DNA of 64,000 bases from Cristatella mucedo (lineage: Eukaryota; Bryozoa; Phylactolaemata; Cristatellidae). This document shows, one piece after another, positions 1-12,449 of the stretch; within the stretch, counting starts at the first letter, position 1, and every line of letters starts with the position of its first letter. The DNA is taken from NCBI GenBank assembly GCA_009760855.2, contig WPIO01000032.1, positions 1,405,001 through 1,469,000 of the forward strand, given 5' to 3'. The notes below the pieces were generated by a model. The model had not been told where the DNA came from. It did no database searches and worked only from the letters and a program-made list of their open reading frames with translations. A program made the translations under genes and the position numbers.

Positions 1-985
1 AAAAGGGGAGGGAAGGAGGGGAGGAGGAGGAGGGAGGAAGGAGGGGGGAGGAAGGAAAAGGAGGGAGGAGGGGAGGAGAGGGAGGGAGGAAAAGGAGGGG
101 GAAGAGGGGGAGGAGAAGAAGAAGAAAAAGGAAAGGAGGGAGGAGGAGAAGAAGGGGGGGGGGGGGGAGGGAGGGGAAGGAGGAGGGAAGGAGGGAGGAG
201 GAGGAGGAAAAGGAGGGGGGGGAAGGGGGGGGGGGGAGGAGGGAAGGAGGGGGGAGGAGGAGGAGGGAGGAGGAGGAGGAGGAGGGAGGGGGAAAGAGGG
301 GGAAGGAGGAGGGGAGGAGGAGGAGGAGGAGGAGGAGGAGGAGGAGGAGGAGGAGGAGGAGGAGGAGGAGGAGGAGGAGGAGGAGGAGGAGGAGGGGGAG
401 GAGGGGGAGGGGAGGAGGAAGGAGGAGAAGGGAGGAAAAAGGGGAAGGAGGAGGAGGGAAAGGAGGAGGATAAACGAAGAGGAGGAGGAGGAGGAGGAGG
501 AGAAGGAGGAGGGGGAGGGGGAGGAGAAGGAGGAGGAGGAGGAGGAGGAGGAGGAGGAGGAGGAGGAGGAGGAGGAGGAGGAGGAGGAGGAGGAGGAGGA
601 GGAGGAGGAGGAGGAGGAGGAGGAAGGGGGAGGAGGAGGAGGAGGAGGAGGAGGAGGAGGAGGAGGAGGAAGGGGAGGAGGAGGAAGAGGAAGGGGAGGA
701 GGGGGGAGGAGGAAAGGAGGAGGGGGGAAAGGAGGAGGAGGAGGAGGAGGGGGAGGAGGGGGAGGAGGAGGAGGAGGAGGAGGGGGAGGAGGAGGAGGAG
801 GAGGGAGGAGGAAAGAGGAGGAGGAGGAGGGGGGGAGGAGGAGGGGGGGGGGGGGGAGGAGGAGGAGGAGGGGGAGGAGGAGGAGGAGGAGGAGGAGGAG
901 GAGGAGGAGGAGGAGGAGGAGGAGGAGGAGGAGGAGGAGGAGGAGGAGGAGGAGGAGGAGGAGGAGGAGGAGGGGGAGGAGAGAC
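1..985. repeat. GGA polypurine simple repeat
   Basis: Almost every base is G or A on the + strand. The dominant unit is GGA, with G-runs and occasional A interruptions, and the array is cut by the window edge. It ends abruptly where mixed sequence begins near 986. No coding potential. Such tracts can form triplex or G-rich structures, which is general knowledge and not shown here. Confidence 0.95.
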
Positions 986-3900
986 TGAAAATGACACTAG
1001 AGAGTAGATAAACAATTAAAACCCTAGAAGGCACAGCTTTTAATCAGCAATTGGAAAAAAATACTGGATATATTTTCCTGTTTTTGCAACGAGACCTGAT
1101 AGAAATAGCAATGCATCATAATTCTTATGGAGGTTAAAGCTCAACCTTGAGAGGCACGGTGGAGGTCAGTCTCTATTGAATTCTGCTCAGACGAGCTCTT
1201 CTGCCTCTGTAAATCTGGTTATTTAATACTTACTAGTTTATCTATCCAATTTGGTTATTATTTTAACTCATCTTGGAATTATATAAGCTACTGTAAACGC
1301 ACAGCAACCGAAGAGGAGCCATCAGAAGAACCTATTTCGACGCGCTGAAAATAAATTCTTACCCGTGAATGGAGAGCCTGAGGCACCGTACTGAAGGCGG
1401 TAATCTTGGATGGGTTGAAGCAGCCCTCGCATCAAGAAGACTGCGGGTATTTTTGTAGTCTGTTCATTTCCTTCCTGAATTTGATATCTCTCCTCGGCCT
1501 TAAAATTTTCGCCGACTGTAGCCGATGCGCCCCACAAGCGCGCCGTCCGGGTTCAACATTGAGACGCACAGGAGACGGGGAGGCGGCAGCTTTGAAAGTG
1601 CTCAGGAACGCCAAAGCTCGTTCGCTCGCCACCGCAGGCCGTGCTTCAAGCAAACGGTGAACCTGGCAGCACGGCTTTGCAGAATTTAGCAGGTATTTCC
1701 GCGGCATTTCTTGTGACTAACCGCGTGACTCGCAATCTTTATTCAGCGTGTTATCGGCCGGCCGTTTCCCGGGAATTATGGATAACGCGTCCATCCTTTA
1801 AACAGGTTCTATAATTGCATGTGCCAAATTTTATATGGAATCGATCATCTATTGATTATTCGTTACGCTGGCCCATGCGTCAAAAACTTGCTCGTAGCCC
1901 AGATCCGTAGCCATCTCTCTGGAAATCTTCGAGTGCATTCGTGTGAATGGCAAGAAAAAGAATTATCAGAGCGCCCGGATTTGCTTCGGGGCTACCAGGT
2001 CTTAGATAGATATTAAACAGCTAGACAAAAAGACAGGGCCGGGGGGGGGGATGAGCTAACCTAAATCCAAGTTCGTACTATGAAGTTTTCTACACTTCGT
2101 ATGTGTCGTTTACATATATTTTAAATTTTCTACACCGCTCAAGACTTCTGTAAAGCTCAACTAAAAACTTACTCACAGGTCTGTCGGACTCATGCAAACG
2201 CAGGCACCCGTCCAGATGTCCGCAAAATCAAACACACTAGGTTTTCTCGTACGGAAACGTCCACAAGTTGCCCCAATGTTCTCCTGTCAACCCCACACCC
2301 ACTGGGCGCTCCTCCCTAAGGCAGATTCACTCGCACCTTAAAGGGTTTTGCCCACTCACATTTCTAGGTCTCTTTTAGTTTTGATACATCCAGCCGGTTC
2401 CCCGACCTATCCTTTTTGTTTTAAACCATCACGAATAAGCATCGTTACTCTCCACTCTTTCTGCCATGTCCATCCTTTAGACTGTGACGCTTCGAATTCT
2501 CAACCTTGAAATCCAGTGAATGATCGTGCCTTTAGTTCGTTGACGTGTTGCTTACCAAAACCGGAACTCATTACATCCAACTGACCTCACGACATTCACC
2601 TTTCGACTCGTATTATGTCTCAACAGAGAAGCTTAAAAATATATAATGTTATTTAATACCATTTGTATTGTTCTTTTTTTCTCTTGTTGCCTTCACTGGA
2701 CACTCAATCTCCATGTGTTCCCTTTCACATGTCCGTCACTAGCATTTTCTGGGTCCGCTTTGTCTGGTAATTTGTTTCCTTTGTGCTGCACTTATTGCGT
2801 GCTTGCCGCTTTTGTCTTGTTACCAGCAAAAAACTGTCGCGATTATCTTCTCAACAGCATTTTTTGTGAGTTCTTAGGATGCTATAAACATTTTTCTTAT
2901 TGTTATATTTAAAATGAACTAACTGCTGCGCTTTTCTTTCTACAGTGGTAATTGCCTAGTCATCCTCGCTCTCGGATTTAAACCAGGGCTTTCGGTGCAG
3001 CAGTTTAAGCAAGTTAAGCGTGTTTTCTGGATTAACCTAAAATCCGTTGGTGATCAAGCCTTCAGTCTTATGCAGTAAAAGTCTGGATACCGATTCTAAT
3101 TTCTTCTACCCCCTGTATTGACTTTGGAGGGTCCTGTAAACGGCCCGCGGTACCCGCAGGCAACAACATTTGTAAGCGCCAACACCACACAGGCATTATA
3201 TCTAATCAATCTCAACACTACTAACCAGCGGCAATCGGGAAAGCCGCCAGATTTTTAACTAGGGGCAGACCCGCAAAAGTCTTTATGTAGGAGAGCAAGA
3301 CCTTCAAAATTTGTACGTGGGAAGCACAGCTATACCGTACAACATAATCATAAAATGATAGCGTAAGAAAATTATTCAACACTTGAACTCGACGATTACT
3401 GATTAACGGAGAGTAAGACACATAATTTCAATGATGTTTGGTCGGAGAGGTAGGGTCAGGAAGGTGACCTAGGGCCCTGCAGATGTGAGTTTGTAAAGCG
3501 GTCTGGATGGGGAGTTTGTCTTCCAAAAGATTTATTATCTGAGCAACCGTAAGTTAAGTAAAGCAGTGATTTGCAACAGACTCCAGGCGTTTGTCCTTTT
3601 CATGATACTATGATTATGTTTCGCTCTGTTTCTTTTGATGCATCGTGAAAAAGAATCATTGTATGCGTCAGCTGTGATGTTATAATTGAATTTTAGATTG
3701 CAGGAGGAGTTTAACCTCGCTCTGGGAGCCTCCACGCCTGAATCTCAGAGGCCATCGGCACAGGCGGTGGCGCAGACGGCGGATCAGGAGCAGCACATGC
3801 ACCAACCGCCGGACCCAAGCTAAGGCGAGCAAGCAGCTTCATGCCGTAAGTCGACGGTCGTCTCTCTAAAGAGAGCTGTGTTGCGTTCCTGGGGTATTTG

Positions 3901-4105
3901 ATTGGGTGTCACGGATCGCCGGACGCTGCAAATCTACCTGAACCAGAGAACTTTGCAGACGACCTACTAACAGCATTGATACAAACGACAAAAGACCATC
4001 CGAAGGAATACTTGAAGTACGGTGTGTATCCTGCCAGGTCTGCGCTGGGTCCGTGCTTCTTTTATGGTTTATGCGTTTCCTTGCCGATGTGAATGTTGTA
4101 GACCT
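986..4105. other. Host sequence, no gene recognised
   Basis: Mixed-composition DNA. The open frames are short (under about 95 codons) and overlap on both strands without recognisable domains. I see no tRNA, LTR or intact transposon. A frame at 2646-2912 starts with a hydrophobic, Cys-containing stretch, but nothing around it supports a gene. Confidence 0.6.
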
Positions 4106-4109
4106 GGCT

Positions 4110-4425
4110 ACTATTGATAAACCTGGCCTACCCCTGCTTCGATCCCTCCCAGCCTCCCGCCCTGAAAGTCAAATTTCTCTCATCTTCCATGCCGCATGTA
4201 CAGCTAAAATCAGTGCATGGAGATGGCAGAAACCTTCATAAATTGATTGACAGTAAAAGTAACTTACTAGTAAATTAGAGGGTAAGTGTGGCTCAGAAAT
4301 AAGACAATCCCTATGTCAAAATTGGTCATTCCGCCAGCATACTCCAAGGTAAACTGTACACCATCTAGTAATCATTCCAAAGTGACCCTTTCATTAGACG
4401 TCCAGATGATCACACCCATATAGGT
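4110..4425 (+). mobile_element. Degenerate LINE reverse-transcriptase relic
   Basis: This stretch matches, with many substitutions, the LINE fragment at about 28,064-28,330. Both carry CTTTGATCCCTCCCAGCC or its variant, followed by a similar run through a Ser/Pro-rich segment, a Trp-containing segment and a CCAGCATA motif. In the better copy this lies just after the reverse-transcriptase YADD motif. No frame remains open, so it is an old dead fragment. Confidence 0.45.
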
Positions 4426-4429
4426 CAAT

Positions 4430-5170
4430 CGGTATTTGAGGTATGCATAACGCAAATTAGATTTTTATATATATAATATCTATCCACATTTGGGCCATCC
4501 CTGGCTTCGTATCTCTTTCCATGGCCCACTGGCTGCATGTGGCAACCAGGCGCTCAGCTGGCGAAAAATCACCGAAGCGGGCCAGCCTGCCGAGCGGCAG
4601 GTGCAGTGGTTACATCACACCAGTTTATCCGAGTTCAAACCGTCAACCTATCAGCGCAAAACTCAAGCTGGAGACCATAATGATCAGTGAGAGTTTCGTG
4701 AAGCAGAGATGTGGAAATGCACGCGGTAAGTTTAGTTGTAGAATCCTGTCCAACAGAAGGCCAAAGTTTTTGCAATTTCGTGAGCCACAATGTACTGGGT
4801 GTCGGGAGGAGAAGCTGTGACGCTCACCTAAAGCTAGAGCAACTGAGAGGCTAACTCCTCACTGAGAAACTACTCAAACTGATACATTGCTCTCCCGTTG
4901 TCAGCCAGTGGCACAGGCACATGGTTTTTCTCCAGCCTGAGCTACATCCATGCTACCTTCACCCCCTGCTCCTGCCAAAATATACTTCACATTTTTGTTG
5001 TTGCGTGAGATGAAGTCATCGGCTACTGAATGCATACCGAAAGCCGCCGAAGCCGAGTGCGTTGTATTGTACCTCCTGCGTAAGATCCAGAGCGGTAGGC
5101 GGGCTTGGGGTAGGAGTTACAGACGCAGATACAATGGCTGCAGACAGCCAGTGCATCGTTAATTCCTCAT
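4430..5170. other. Host sequence, no gene recognised
   Basis: Only short overlapping frames. Around 4590-4640 a stretch resembles tRNA A and B boxes (TGCAGTGGTTA, later GAGTTCAAACC), so a decayed tRNA-derived SINE is possible. It cannot be aligned to the SINE family seen elsewhere in the window. Confidence 0.4.
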
Positions 5171-7445
5171 GAAGGCTGGGATGAACTGGAGGCGTCGGGG
5201 GACGATACGGAGGGACGCGGAATCACCAGACGGGCGGCGTGGGTGGGGGTGGGGCAGCCATGCCGCCAACATGCGGTGCGGGTGTTCGCGAACCGTCATT
5301 GCGGCCCAGCTACGTCAGTTAGGTCCAGTGAATGCCAGAATTGCCACGATGAATCTTGCAGTCGACACTTGCGTGCCGCCCGTCCGCCCATTACCCTGCC
5401 GCCAGACCCGCCAAGGGCGCCGTAATTGACAGCGTGGTCGAGAAAGCAATGCTGGACCGTAATTTTGCCCGCAACGCGTTTTTGACTGCTGCGCCACGGT
5501 GACCTCGACCTGTCCTAGTCAGTTGCTGCTTCTGTCACCGGTGCGTACCGGCCGGATGAGCCGACGGCCGGAGGCCGCCATTGGTCGCCGCGTCTCGGGG
5601 CGACGGCGCGGGCGCCTACCGAACGAAAGTCGACATTGCCGAGATTCCGCTTTTGACCGGACGCGGCGAGTTTACCGCTGGCGGAGGCCGCGCGTGGCGG
5701 TCGACGTCGACCATTGTCGTCGTGGTGCACGTGTGCGTTCCACACGTGCTGCTCGGGCGTGCATTGCTCAGGCATGTCGCGATGAAGTGCGCTGCGCTCG
5801 TCCTGGGTAGCGGCTGGCATTCCTCGTCGTCGCCCTTTGCTCCGGCAGCCCCGCTGCTCCGGACTGCACGTGTGCTGGAGAACGGCCAGCGGCGGAATCA
5901 GCCGCCCAGCGGTGGCTCCGTGGCGGCCGGCGGCGGCGGTAGGTGCAGTGGGCGCGAAGCAGGGGACTCGGCCGTTTCGGACCGATTCAAATGCATGCAG
6001 CCGCATTCTCTTCCGCCTCAGGAGGAGGCGGCGGCGGCGCGGCTGTCCACGTGCAATGGTTCGGCAGGCGCTGCCTGGGCCATTGGTCGATCTCGCTCGA
6101 CTCGAATCAGGGGGCCGTCGAGTTGGGCGCCGCCATCGTCACGCCTGGTGGTGGTGATGGTCGTGCAGCCTGGCCGCTCCGGATGCCGCCCTGCAGATGA
6201 TCCCTTGTATGCCGTCTCGATTCCGCCGACGCGATCGACGGCGCGCACTCAAACGGGTTCGCGTCTGCGGAAGATCGTGTTAGTGGTCGTCGCTCGCCTT
6301 CAGCTCCGACTCGACTGCCGCCGCAGGCTTTTCATCACTCGGCCACGTGTTCCGGTCGACGCATCGCCGCCGTGACGTTGTCCGCCGCTTGCAGGCTGCG
6401 CTCCGGCGTTCTCGTATGCCGCCAGGTGGCGCTGCTCGCGGCGCCCCGCGCCGCCGTTTCCGTCTCGGCGTGCAGCGGCGGCGCGTGGCGCCGCCGCGGG
6501 CTCCTTGGTCGACAGAAGAGTGCCCGGCCAGGGCGGCGGCCGGCGCCGGCGTGCGCTGCCGAGCGCGTCCGCTCTCCGCCGCCGCGGCTGAGTATGCGCC
6601 CTCCGAGTGGTCGGCGCCCGCCGCCGCCGTCATTGCCGCTGCCGCTGATCGAGGCTGATGAGCTGATCCTTGTCGGTCGTCAGCGCGGCGGCGCGGCGAC
6701 AGCTGTAGTGATCGCTGATAGTCGCATCGTGCCCCTGCCGTCGCGCCGATGGCTTCTGGGGTCGTCGGCCGTGGCCGCTGGCTGAGCGATCGCCGCTGCG
6801 CCGCCGCCGCTTTCCGGACCGGAGCGTCTCTGCGGGCGGGCTTGTCGGGCTGCGCTGGTGCCGCCGTGCACGTTGATGGCGCCTGAGAGCGGCTCAGGCG
6901 ATCTATGCCTTCTTCTCGGCGATTTCGCCGCACTGACAGGAGGCCTTTCCGGATACCATCTCACGAGCGGTGACTCGTTCCAGAGGGGTCATCGTCAGGC
7001 TACCCGGCAGGGGATGGTTCTGACACTGTAGTGCTTCCTCAGGTTGGCGTACCGCAGATCCTGCTGCCAAGAGGCTTATATTCGGGTCCACATTCTCCTG
7101 TCACTGGAACTCCGCGCGCCACACGACCGTCTTGATCACAATGAAAGACACTGCGTTAAGAAACCGGAGAGCGGCAGCGCGCAATGTTATCGACACAGAT
7201 GGGCGTGTGCGAGGACCCGCGAACGCGGCACCCTGCCTACGTGCTCCGCTGCAGACGAGAGCGCAGATGCGCCACGCAAAGCTGCGCCGCTATTGCCGAG
7301 GTCGAGCATCATTTTAAAGACCGCTCTCGCCCCCGCAAAGCCGTATATGTTGAGTCAAACGTAAGAACCCTGGTGCGCGGCGGCGGCGTGGCGGTACGTC
7401 CGGGTGGGAGGACACTGGTGCTCCTGGCGTCGCCTGATCGTCGTC
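5170..7445. other. GC-rich, CpG-dense block
   Basis: Composition rises sharply to GC-rich with frequent CpG and short GCC/CGG triplet runs (for example around 6005-6050 and 6470-6620). Long overlapping open frames occur on both strands at once, up to 264 codons, which is what GC-rich DNA gives by lack of stop codons. None shows a domain. It could be a CpG island or exon region of an unrecognised gene, or a GC-rich repeat. It ends where the GA array begins. Confidence 0.6.
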
Positions 7446-7449
7446 CGTG

Positions 7450-7474
7450 CAGAGAGAGAGAGAGAGAGAGAGAA

Positions 7475-7524
<50 letters not shown>

Positions 7525-7525
7525 G

Positions 7526-7586
<61 letters not shown>

Positions 7587-7637
7587 AGGGAGAGGGAAGG
7601 AGGAGAAGAGATAGAGAGAGGAAAAGAGAGGAATGTG

Positions 7638-7668
<31 letters not shown>

Positions 7669-7706
7669 GAGAGCGAAGTTGAGAGAGGAGAGAGAAAGGA
7701 GAGGAA
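7450..7706 (+). repeat. (GA)n microsatellite, left array
   Basis: Nearly perfect GA dinucleotides on the + strand with short GGA, AAAG and GGGTGGG interruptions. Frames through it give only Arg-Glu or Ser-Leu polymers and are not genes. It is the left arm of a GA/TA/GA composite repeat. Confidence 0.97.
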
Positions 7707-7874
7707 ATATATATATATATATAGAGAAGAGAGAGATATAGGATATAAAATATATATATATATATATATATATATTAATATATAGAGAGCATATATATAT
7801 ATATTGCAAACATACATATATATGTTTATATATATATATATATATGTTTACATATATATAATGTTTACATATGC

Positions 7875-7934
<60 letters not shown>

Positions 7935-8139
7935 ATATTACAGACAGATATATATATATATATATGAATATATAATATTATATAATGCTTAAATATTAAT
8001 AATATTGTTTATATTATTGTAATAATAATGTCGAGACAGACAATATATAAGTTTATATGGTAAAAACACATATATTGACATAATGGATGGATACATATGT
8101 TTATTGATGTTTATATGATGATGATATATTATAATATAT

Positions 8140-8187
<48 letters not shown>

Positions 8188-8606
8188 GTCATATATTATA
8201 TAATATTATACATATATCATGTTTATATAAAACATTATATATATATATATGTTACATATATATAATATATATATATATATATATGTGTTTACATTTGAAA
8301 CATATATATGTTTAGAGAGATATGTTTATATTATGATATATATAAGAAAACATGGAAACATAGGTATTAGTTACATATTGAAAACACACATATACATATG
8401 CTACATACATTGTTATTATTATAGATACATATAATATATTATACATATATAATACACATGTATATACATATATATATATATATATATACATTTTTACTGT
8501 TTAATATGTTACATAGATACATATATATATATGTGTTTGTTATTACATGTAGACATATTATATAAGATTACAGAGCATATTACACATACACATAATATTA
8601 TTATAA
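7707..8606. repeat. (TA)n-rich microsatellite core
   Basis: Long runs of TA interspersed with ATGTTTACATA-like variants and short TA-rich linkers. Frames through it encode Tyr-Ile polymers and are not genes. It is flanked on both sides by GA arrays on the same strand. Confidence 0.95.
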
Positions 8607-8741
8607 TGTGAGAGAGAGAAAGAGAGAGAGAGAGAGAGAAAGGAGAGGAGAGAGAGAGAGAGAGAGAAAGGAGAGGAAGAGAGAGAGAAAGGAGAGGAGA
8701 GAAAGGAGAGGAAGAGAGAGAGAAAGGAGAGGAGAGAAAGG

Positions 8742-8779
<38 letters not shown>

Positions 8780-8780
8780 G

Positions 8781-8850
<70 letters not shown>

Positions 8851-9075
8851 TGGAGAGAGGAGAAAGGAGAGGGAGAGAGAAAGGAGGAGGGAGAGAGAAT
8901 GGAGAGGGGAGAGAGAGAGCAGGGCGAGAGAGAGAGTGATGGAGAGAGAGTAGAGGTGTGTGCCAGAGGAGAGAGAGAGAGAAAGGAGAGGAGAGAGAGA
9001 GAGAGAAAGGAGAGGAGAGAGAGAGAAAGGAGAGGAGAGAGAGAGAAAGGAGAGAGAGAGAGAGAGAGAGAAAGG

Positions 9076-9171
<96 letters not shown>

Positions 9172-9185
9172 GGAAAAAGAAAGGC
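8607..9185 (+). repeat. (GA)n microsatellite, right array
   Basis: GA dinucleotides with regular AAAGGAGAGGA interruptions, closing the composite repeat that began at 7450. The apparent open frames on both strands, up to 275 codons, are dinucleotide artefacts. Confidence 0.97.
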
Positions 9186-9189
9186 TGCG

Positions 9190-9968
9190 AGAGGGCGTAA
9201 CATTCTGACCGGCGCAATTAAGGAAGACAGAAGGGGGCTCTTTCATATGTCCAAAGCTGGAGAAAACAGAGAACTGGGAATGAGAAGTCAGAACTGTGAA
9301 ACAATCTCTGGTGTGGGTAAGACCGAGCTGCAGCAACTCTCAGCTATGGTTGGCGCGGGCGTGGCGACTGCGCCCCGGCGACTGGAGTTTCGGTGGATGA
9401 TTACGGTACTTCATGTGTAATTAATCCTCTGCTGAGTTCCCTCCAATAAGCTGTTACGATATCCCACGGCTCACAGGCACAAAAGACTTGCTTTTGGCAT
9501 CATTTAAAAATTTGATTCAATGTTCCAGTAAAACCATATATGTTCCAGCATGAGATTTATTCTAGAGCACTCTTTTCTTATATCATAGATTAACATCATT
9601 GTTGAATTTCGTTCATCGGTTGATTGCAATTTCTCTCTTGTTGCTCAAATGCAAGTCCCACCCACTAGCAACATCTCACGTTCACAAATGTTCTCTCGTG
9701 GTGTATGGGATATAGTGCACCATCATTACCAAGTTTTCTCATGTGGTATAATTGACCTCAATGGTTCAGCTGTGGTGCGCCCCAAATGTCAAAAGACCAC
9801 AAATCAGAACAATCACGAAGTAAGGAAGTCAGGGTCAGCTGTCGGATATGTTACATCGTCCCCCATTTGCTGCTTAATCCTCCATCCGACCTACCCTCGT
9901 TGTGGTGAATGCCGTTCAACCGGACAATTTTGCATGCTTTAAAGAGTTTGGTCTTCCGCCCAAGTATA
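9190..9968. other. Host sequence, no gene recognised
   Basis: Mixed-composition DNA between the microsatellite and a LINE tail relic. The only frames are short and carry no recognisable domain. Confidence 0.6.
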
Positions 9969-9970
9969 TA

Positions 9971-10045
9971 ACAACAATAATAATACACTTGATAAAGCGC
10001 CCTCAGAGAATTGAATCTCTTCCAGGCGCTACTTTTCAATGGAAA
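9971..10045 (-). mobile_element. LINE 3'-end relic (about 75 bp)
   Basis: Reads ATAATAATA, then CACTTGATAAAGCGCC, then CTCAGAGAATTGAATCTCT, then GGCGCTAC. This is the reverse-strand 3' end of the CR1/L2-like LINE family seen in longer form at 39,464-40,343. Only the tail is present, as expected from severe 5' truncation during target-primed insertion. Confidence 0.75.
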
Positions 10046-10049
10046 GTAT

Positions 10050-10612
10050 ATGTAAAACTACATCTCCTTACATTTTATGGTTTAATACAAACGTTGCTTA
10101 GCTAAGTATATAAACACTGAGAGAAAGCTTGAAAGCGTACGAGACATTTGGCATTTTTCTCCATGAACTACCATGATTATTGTAGATTGTACAGATTCGC
10201 AACACCGTATGACATTACATTACGCTGAACTCAGAAGATACTTGTCGTCGCTCAACCTAAGCCGTGGTAGTCCATCTTCAGCTTTTACTTCTGTATCCTC
10301 GTGTTAGAGTTCACTACAATATTATGACTCACATGGCTACCATGTGCCTAGACCCACACCTGCGGTTCTTCTACGTGTGACTTTGCTAATGCCTTGGAAA
10401 CGAATATAATATATTTCCTAATTTCATGATTTTTATCTGTATCCACATTTAGAAGGTTGCTAAGGAGAAAGCCATAAATAGAAAGGAGACAGCTCCGCCA
10501 ATAAGAAGGAAGGTCCAAGAGAATATTAGCAACTCCCATAGCCTTCCATTTTCTATGCCTATCAAAGACACTGTAATGAGTAGGGCAGGCCAGCTACAAA
10601 GCTTACATCAGT
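10050..10612. other. Host sequence, no gene recognised
   Basis: AT-leaning DNA with short frames only. I see no repeat shared with the rest of the window. Confidence 0.55.
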
Positions 10613-10620
10613 CACTAGAC

Positions 10621-10795
10621 CAGTGACTTCAACTTCTTGTACAGCCACCCTTGACTGACATCATGTTGTGGCAACCCCGGTGCCATAAAATTATTGAGTG
10701 CAAATGTGGAAATGTGTGTTTCCGATGGTCTGGCCACCACTGCAAAGGTCGCTCTGACCACAAAAGGTCACGACCCACAGGTTGAGAAACCACTG
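10621..10795 (-). mobile_element. Non-autonomous hAT transposon, SPIN-like
   Basis: Terminal inverted repeats: the left end begins CAGTGACTTCAACTTCTTG and the right end finishes GGTTGAGAAACCACTG. Read on the minus strand, the outer part gives CAGTGGTTTCTCAACC, TGTGGGTCGTGACC and ACCATCGGAAACACACA. The other end contains GCCACAACATGATG. From memory these match in order the ends of the SPIN family of hAT elements, known for horizontal transfer among animals. Flanking 8-mers CACTAGAC and AAGTAGAA agree at five positions around a TA core, consistent with a decayed 8-bp target duplication. No transposase: this is a MITE-sized copy. Confidence 0.75.
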
Positions 10796-10799
10796 AAGT

Positions 10800-11908
10800 A
10801 GAAATTAAAAGAATTTATGGAGCTATTGCCCCAGTTTTCTTTGTTAACTTCTGTTATTAATACAAGTTTCAGACCGGTTTAACTCTTATATCCAAACTTC
10901 TAACTTGGCAACTCAGTGTAATGTCAGATTTTAGAGCTATTCCATAGAGAGCAACACTGCTGGGAGTGCATAATGCAGATTCCTTCCAAGGCATTGCTGA
11001 CTAGTTGGGCGTAGAATCTCCTCAAAGGTGTGTTCATATTATATCTGCAGCTTTGATAAATCAGCTCAACAAATATTTATTGAGAGCCATCTGTACCACT
11101 CCTCGGCACTGCGTTACAATGGTTTCGGTCTTGTATCTCATGTAAAGAATTCTTCAAAGTCGACGCTCACCAACGGTTATGCAGAGTGCAGCCAAATATT
11201 GGTTGCCCCAGTGATCCATTTTTAGGTCCACAATTCCATTGTGTATATTCCTCTTCCTCTTGATGATGCAATCTACAATCAGAATTATGTAATTATTTTT
11301 GTATTCAGATGAGCGGAGCTTGTACTTGTGGTTTAATCCTTCTTTTCCTCCAAACTCTTACTATTGTGCTACACTGCTGAATTCGCATTTAGATGGCGGT
11401 TGTCTTTAATTGAGGGACGTAAACATGTGTTAGAAAATTGTAAGGAAACTGTAAGTATTACTTATAAATTGAAAAGAAGTTTACGGCCCATATTTTGGCT
11501 CCAATAGCGTATGCTTTGAAAGAGTTTCATTCTTTTCGTATCCAAAATTATTTGTAATGAGCAGATATTATAGATATAGATATTATACTTCAGTCTAATG
11601 CTGCAGTATTTAGCTTTTGGAAAATTCAGGCTCACTTTGATTGGGACACTCATCCAAACTGGTCCTGCTTTTGAGACGTCTGATTAGACTTTATCCTACC
11701 AGCTGCCCTGTTTCGAACAATTGAGATAAGGGGCTCACTATGGGACCGAGGTCGCTCGGAACTTTGTGCAAGTACGAATTGCTTGAATGCTGGAAATGTA
11801 CGTAAAAATTATACGTTATTTCTCCTCCATAAGATTTGCTGGGTAGGCTTATCTGTCATATTGCAAGCAATGCCAAAATCACTGCTGCCTGTAAACTGAG
11901 CTGGCCAT
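10800..11908. other. Host sequence, no gene recognised
   Basis: AT-leaning DNA with only short, unsupported frames and no recognised repeat. Confidence 0.55.
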
Positions 11909-11910
11909 CT

Positions 11911-12216
11911 ATCAATCACGTATTTAATTCTGAATATCGATCAGTGTCTAATTGAATATCAATCAGCGTGCACTATCGAATATCAATCATGTATCAATTC
12001 GAAACACCGCGTATCTAATTCGAATATCAATCAGCGTATCTAATTCGAATAATCATGGTATCTAATTCAATATCAATGAAGGCATAATTTGAATATCAAT
12101 CAGCGTATCTAATTCGAATATCAATTGAAGCGTATCGAATTCGAATATCAATCAGCGTATCTAATTCGAATGTCAATCAATGTATTGGAATATCAATCAG
12201 CGTATCTAATTGAATT
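11911..12216 (+). repeat. Minisatellite, about 25-bp unit
   Basis: About eleven tandem, diverged copies of a unit close to AATATCAATCAGCG plus TATCTAATTCG. Copies differ by single substitutions and by truncations to about 20 bp. The most regular part is 12,010-12,210. No coding sense is apparent. Confidence 0.85.
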
Positions 12217-12449
12217 TCGCTCCTGGAGCTCCGTGTGCATACATTGTTTGATCTCTTGGCCTTGCTCATCAGGCTTCCGTTTTAAGACCCGCCTTCCGAG
12301 TCTGATCGATAAGAATATAGTGATTTATATAGCGTCATCTGAGAACTTAATCTTTTCCCAAGCATTTAATAAATGTACAAAAGAAAGCAAGCTCATATGG
12401 TTAGTAATATTATAAAAATTCCTAGAGGTGGAAATTGATTGGATCAGCA

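Noticed and set aside
1-985. Telomeric or subtelomeric repeat
   Set aside because: The unit is GGA-type polypurine, not a TTAGGG-type telomere repeat.
5581-6933. ORFs of 217-264 codons in the GC-rich block
   Set aside because: Long frames occur on both strands at once, composition is Ala/Arg/Pro-rich without domains, as expected from GC-rich DNA with few stop codons.
8509-9420. Long ORFs on both strands (up to 275 codons) through the GA arrays
   Set aside because: They encode Arg-Glu or Ser-Leu dinucleotide polymers from a microsatellite; the same holds for 7184-7817.
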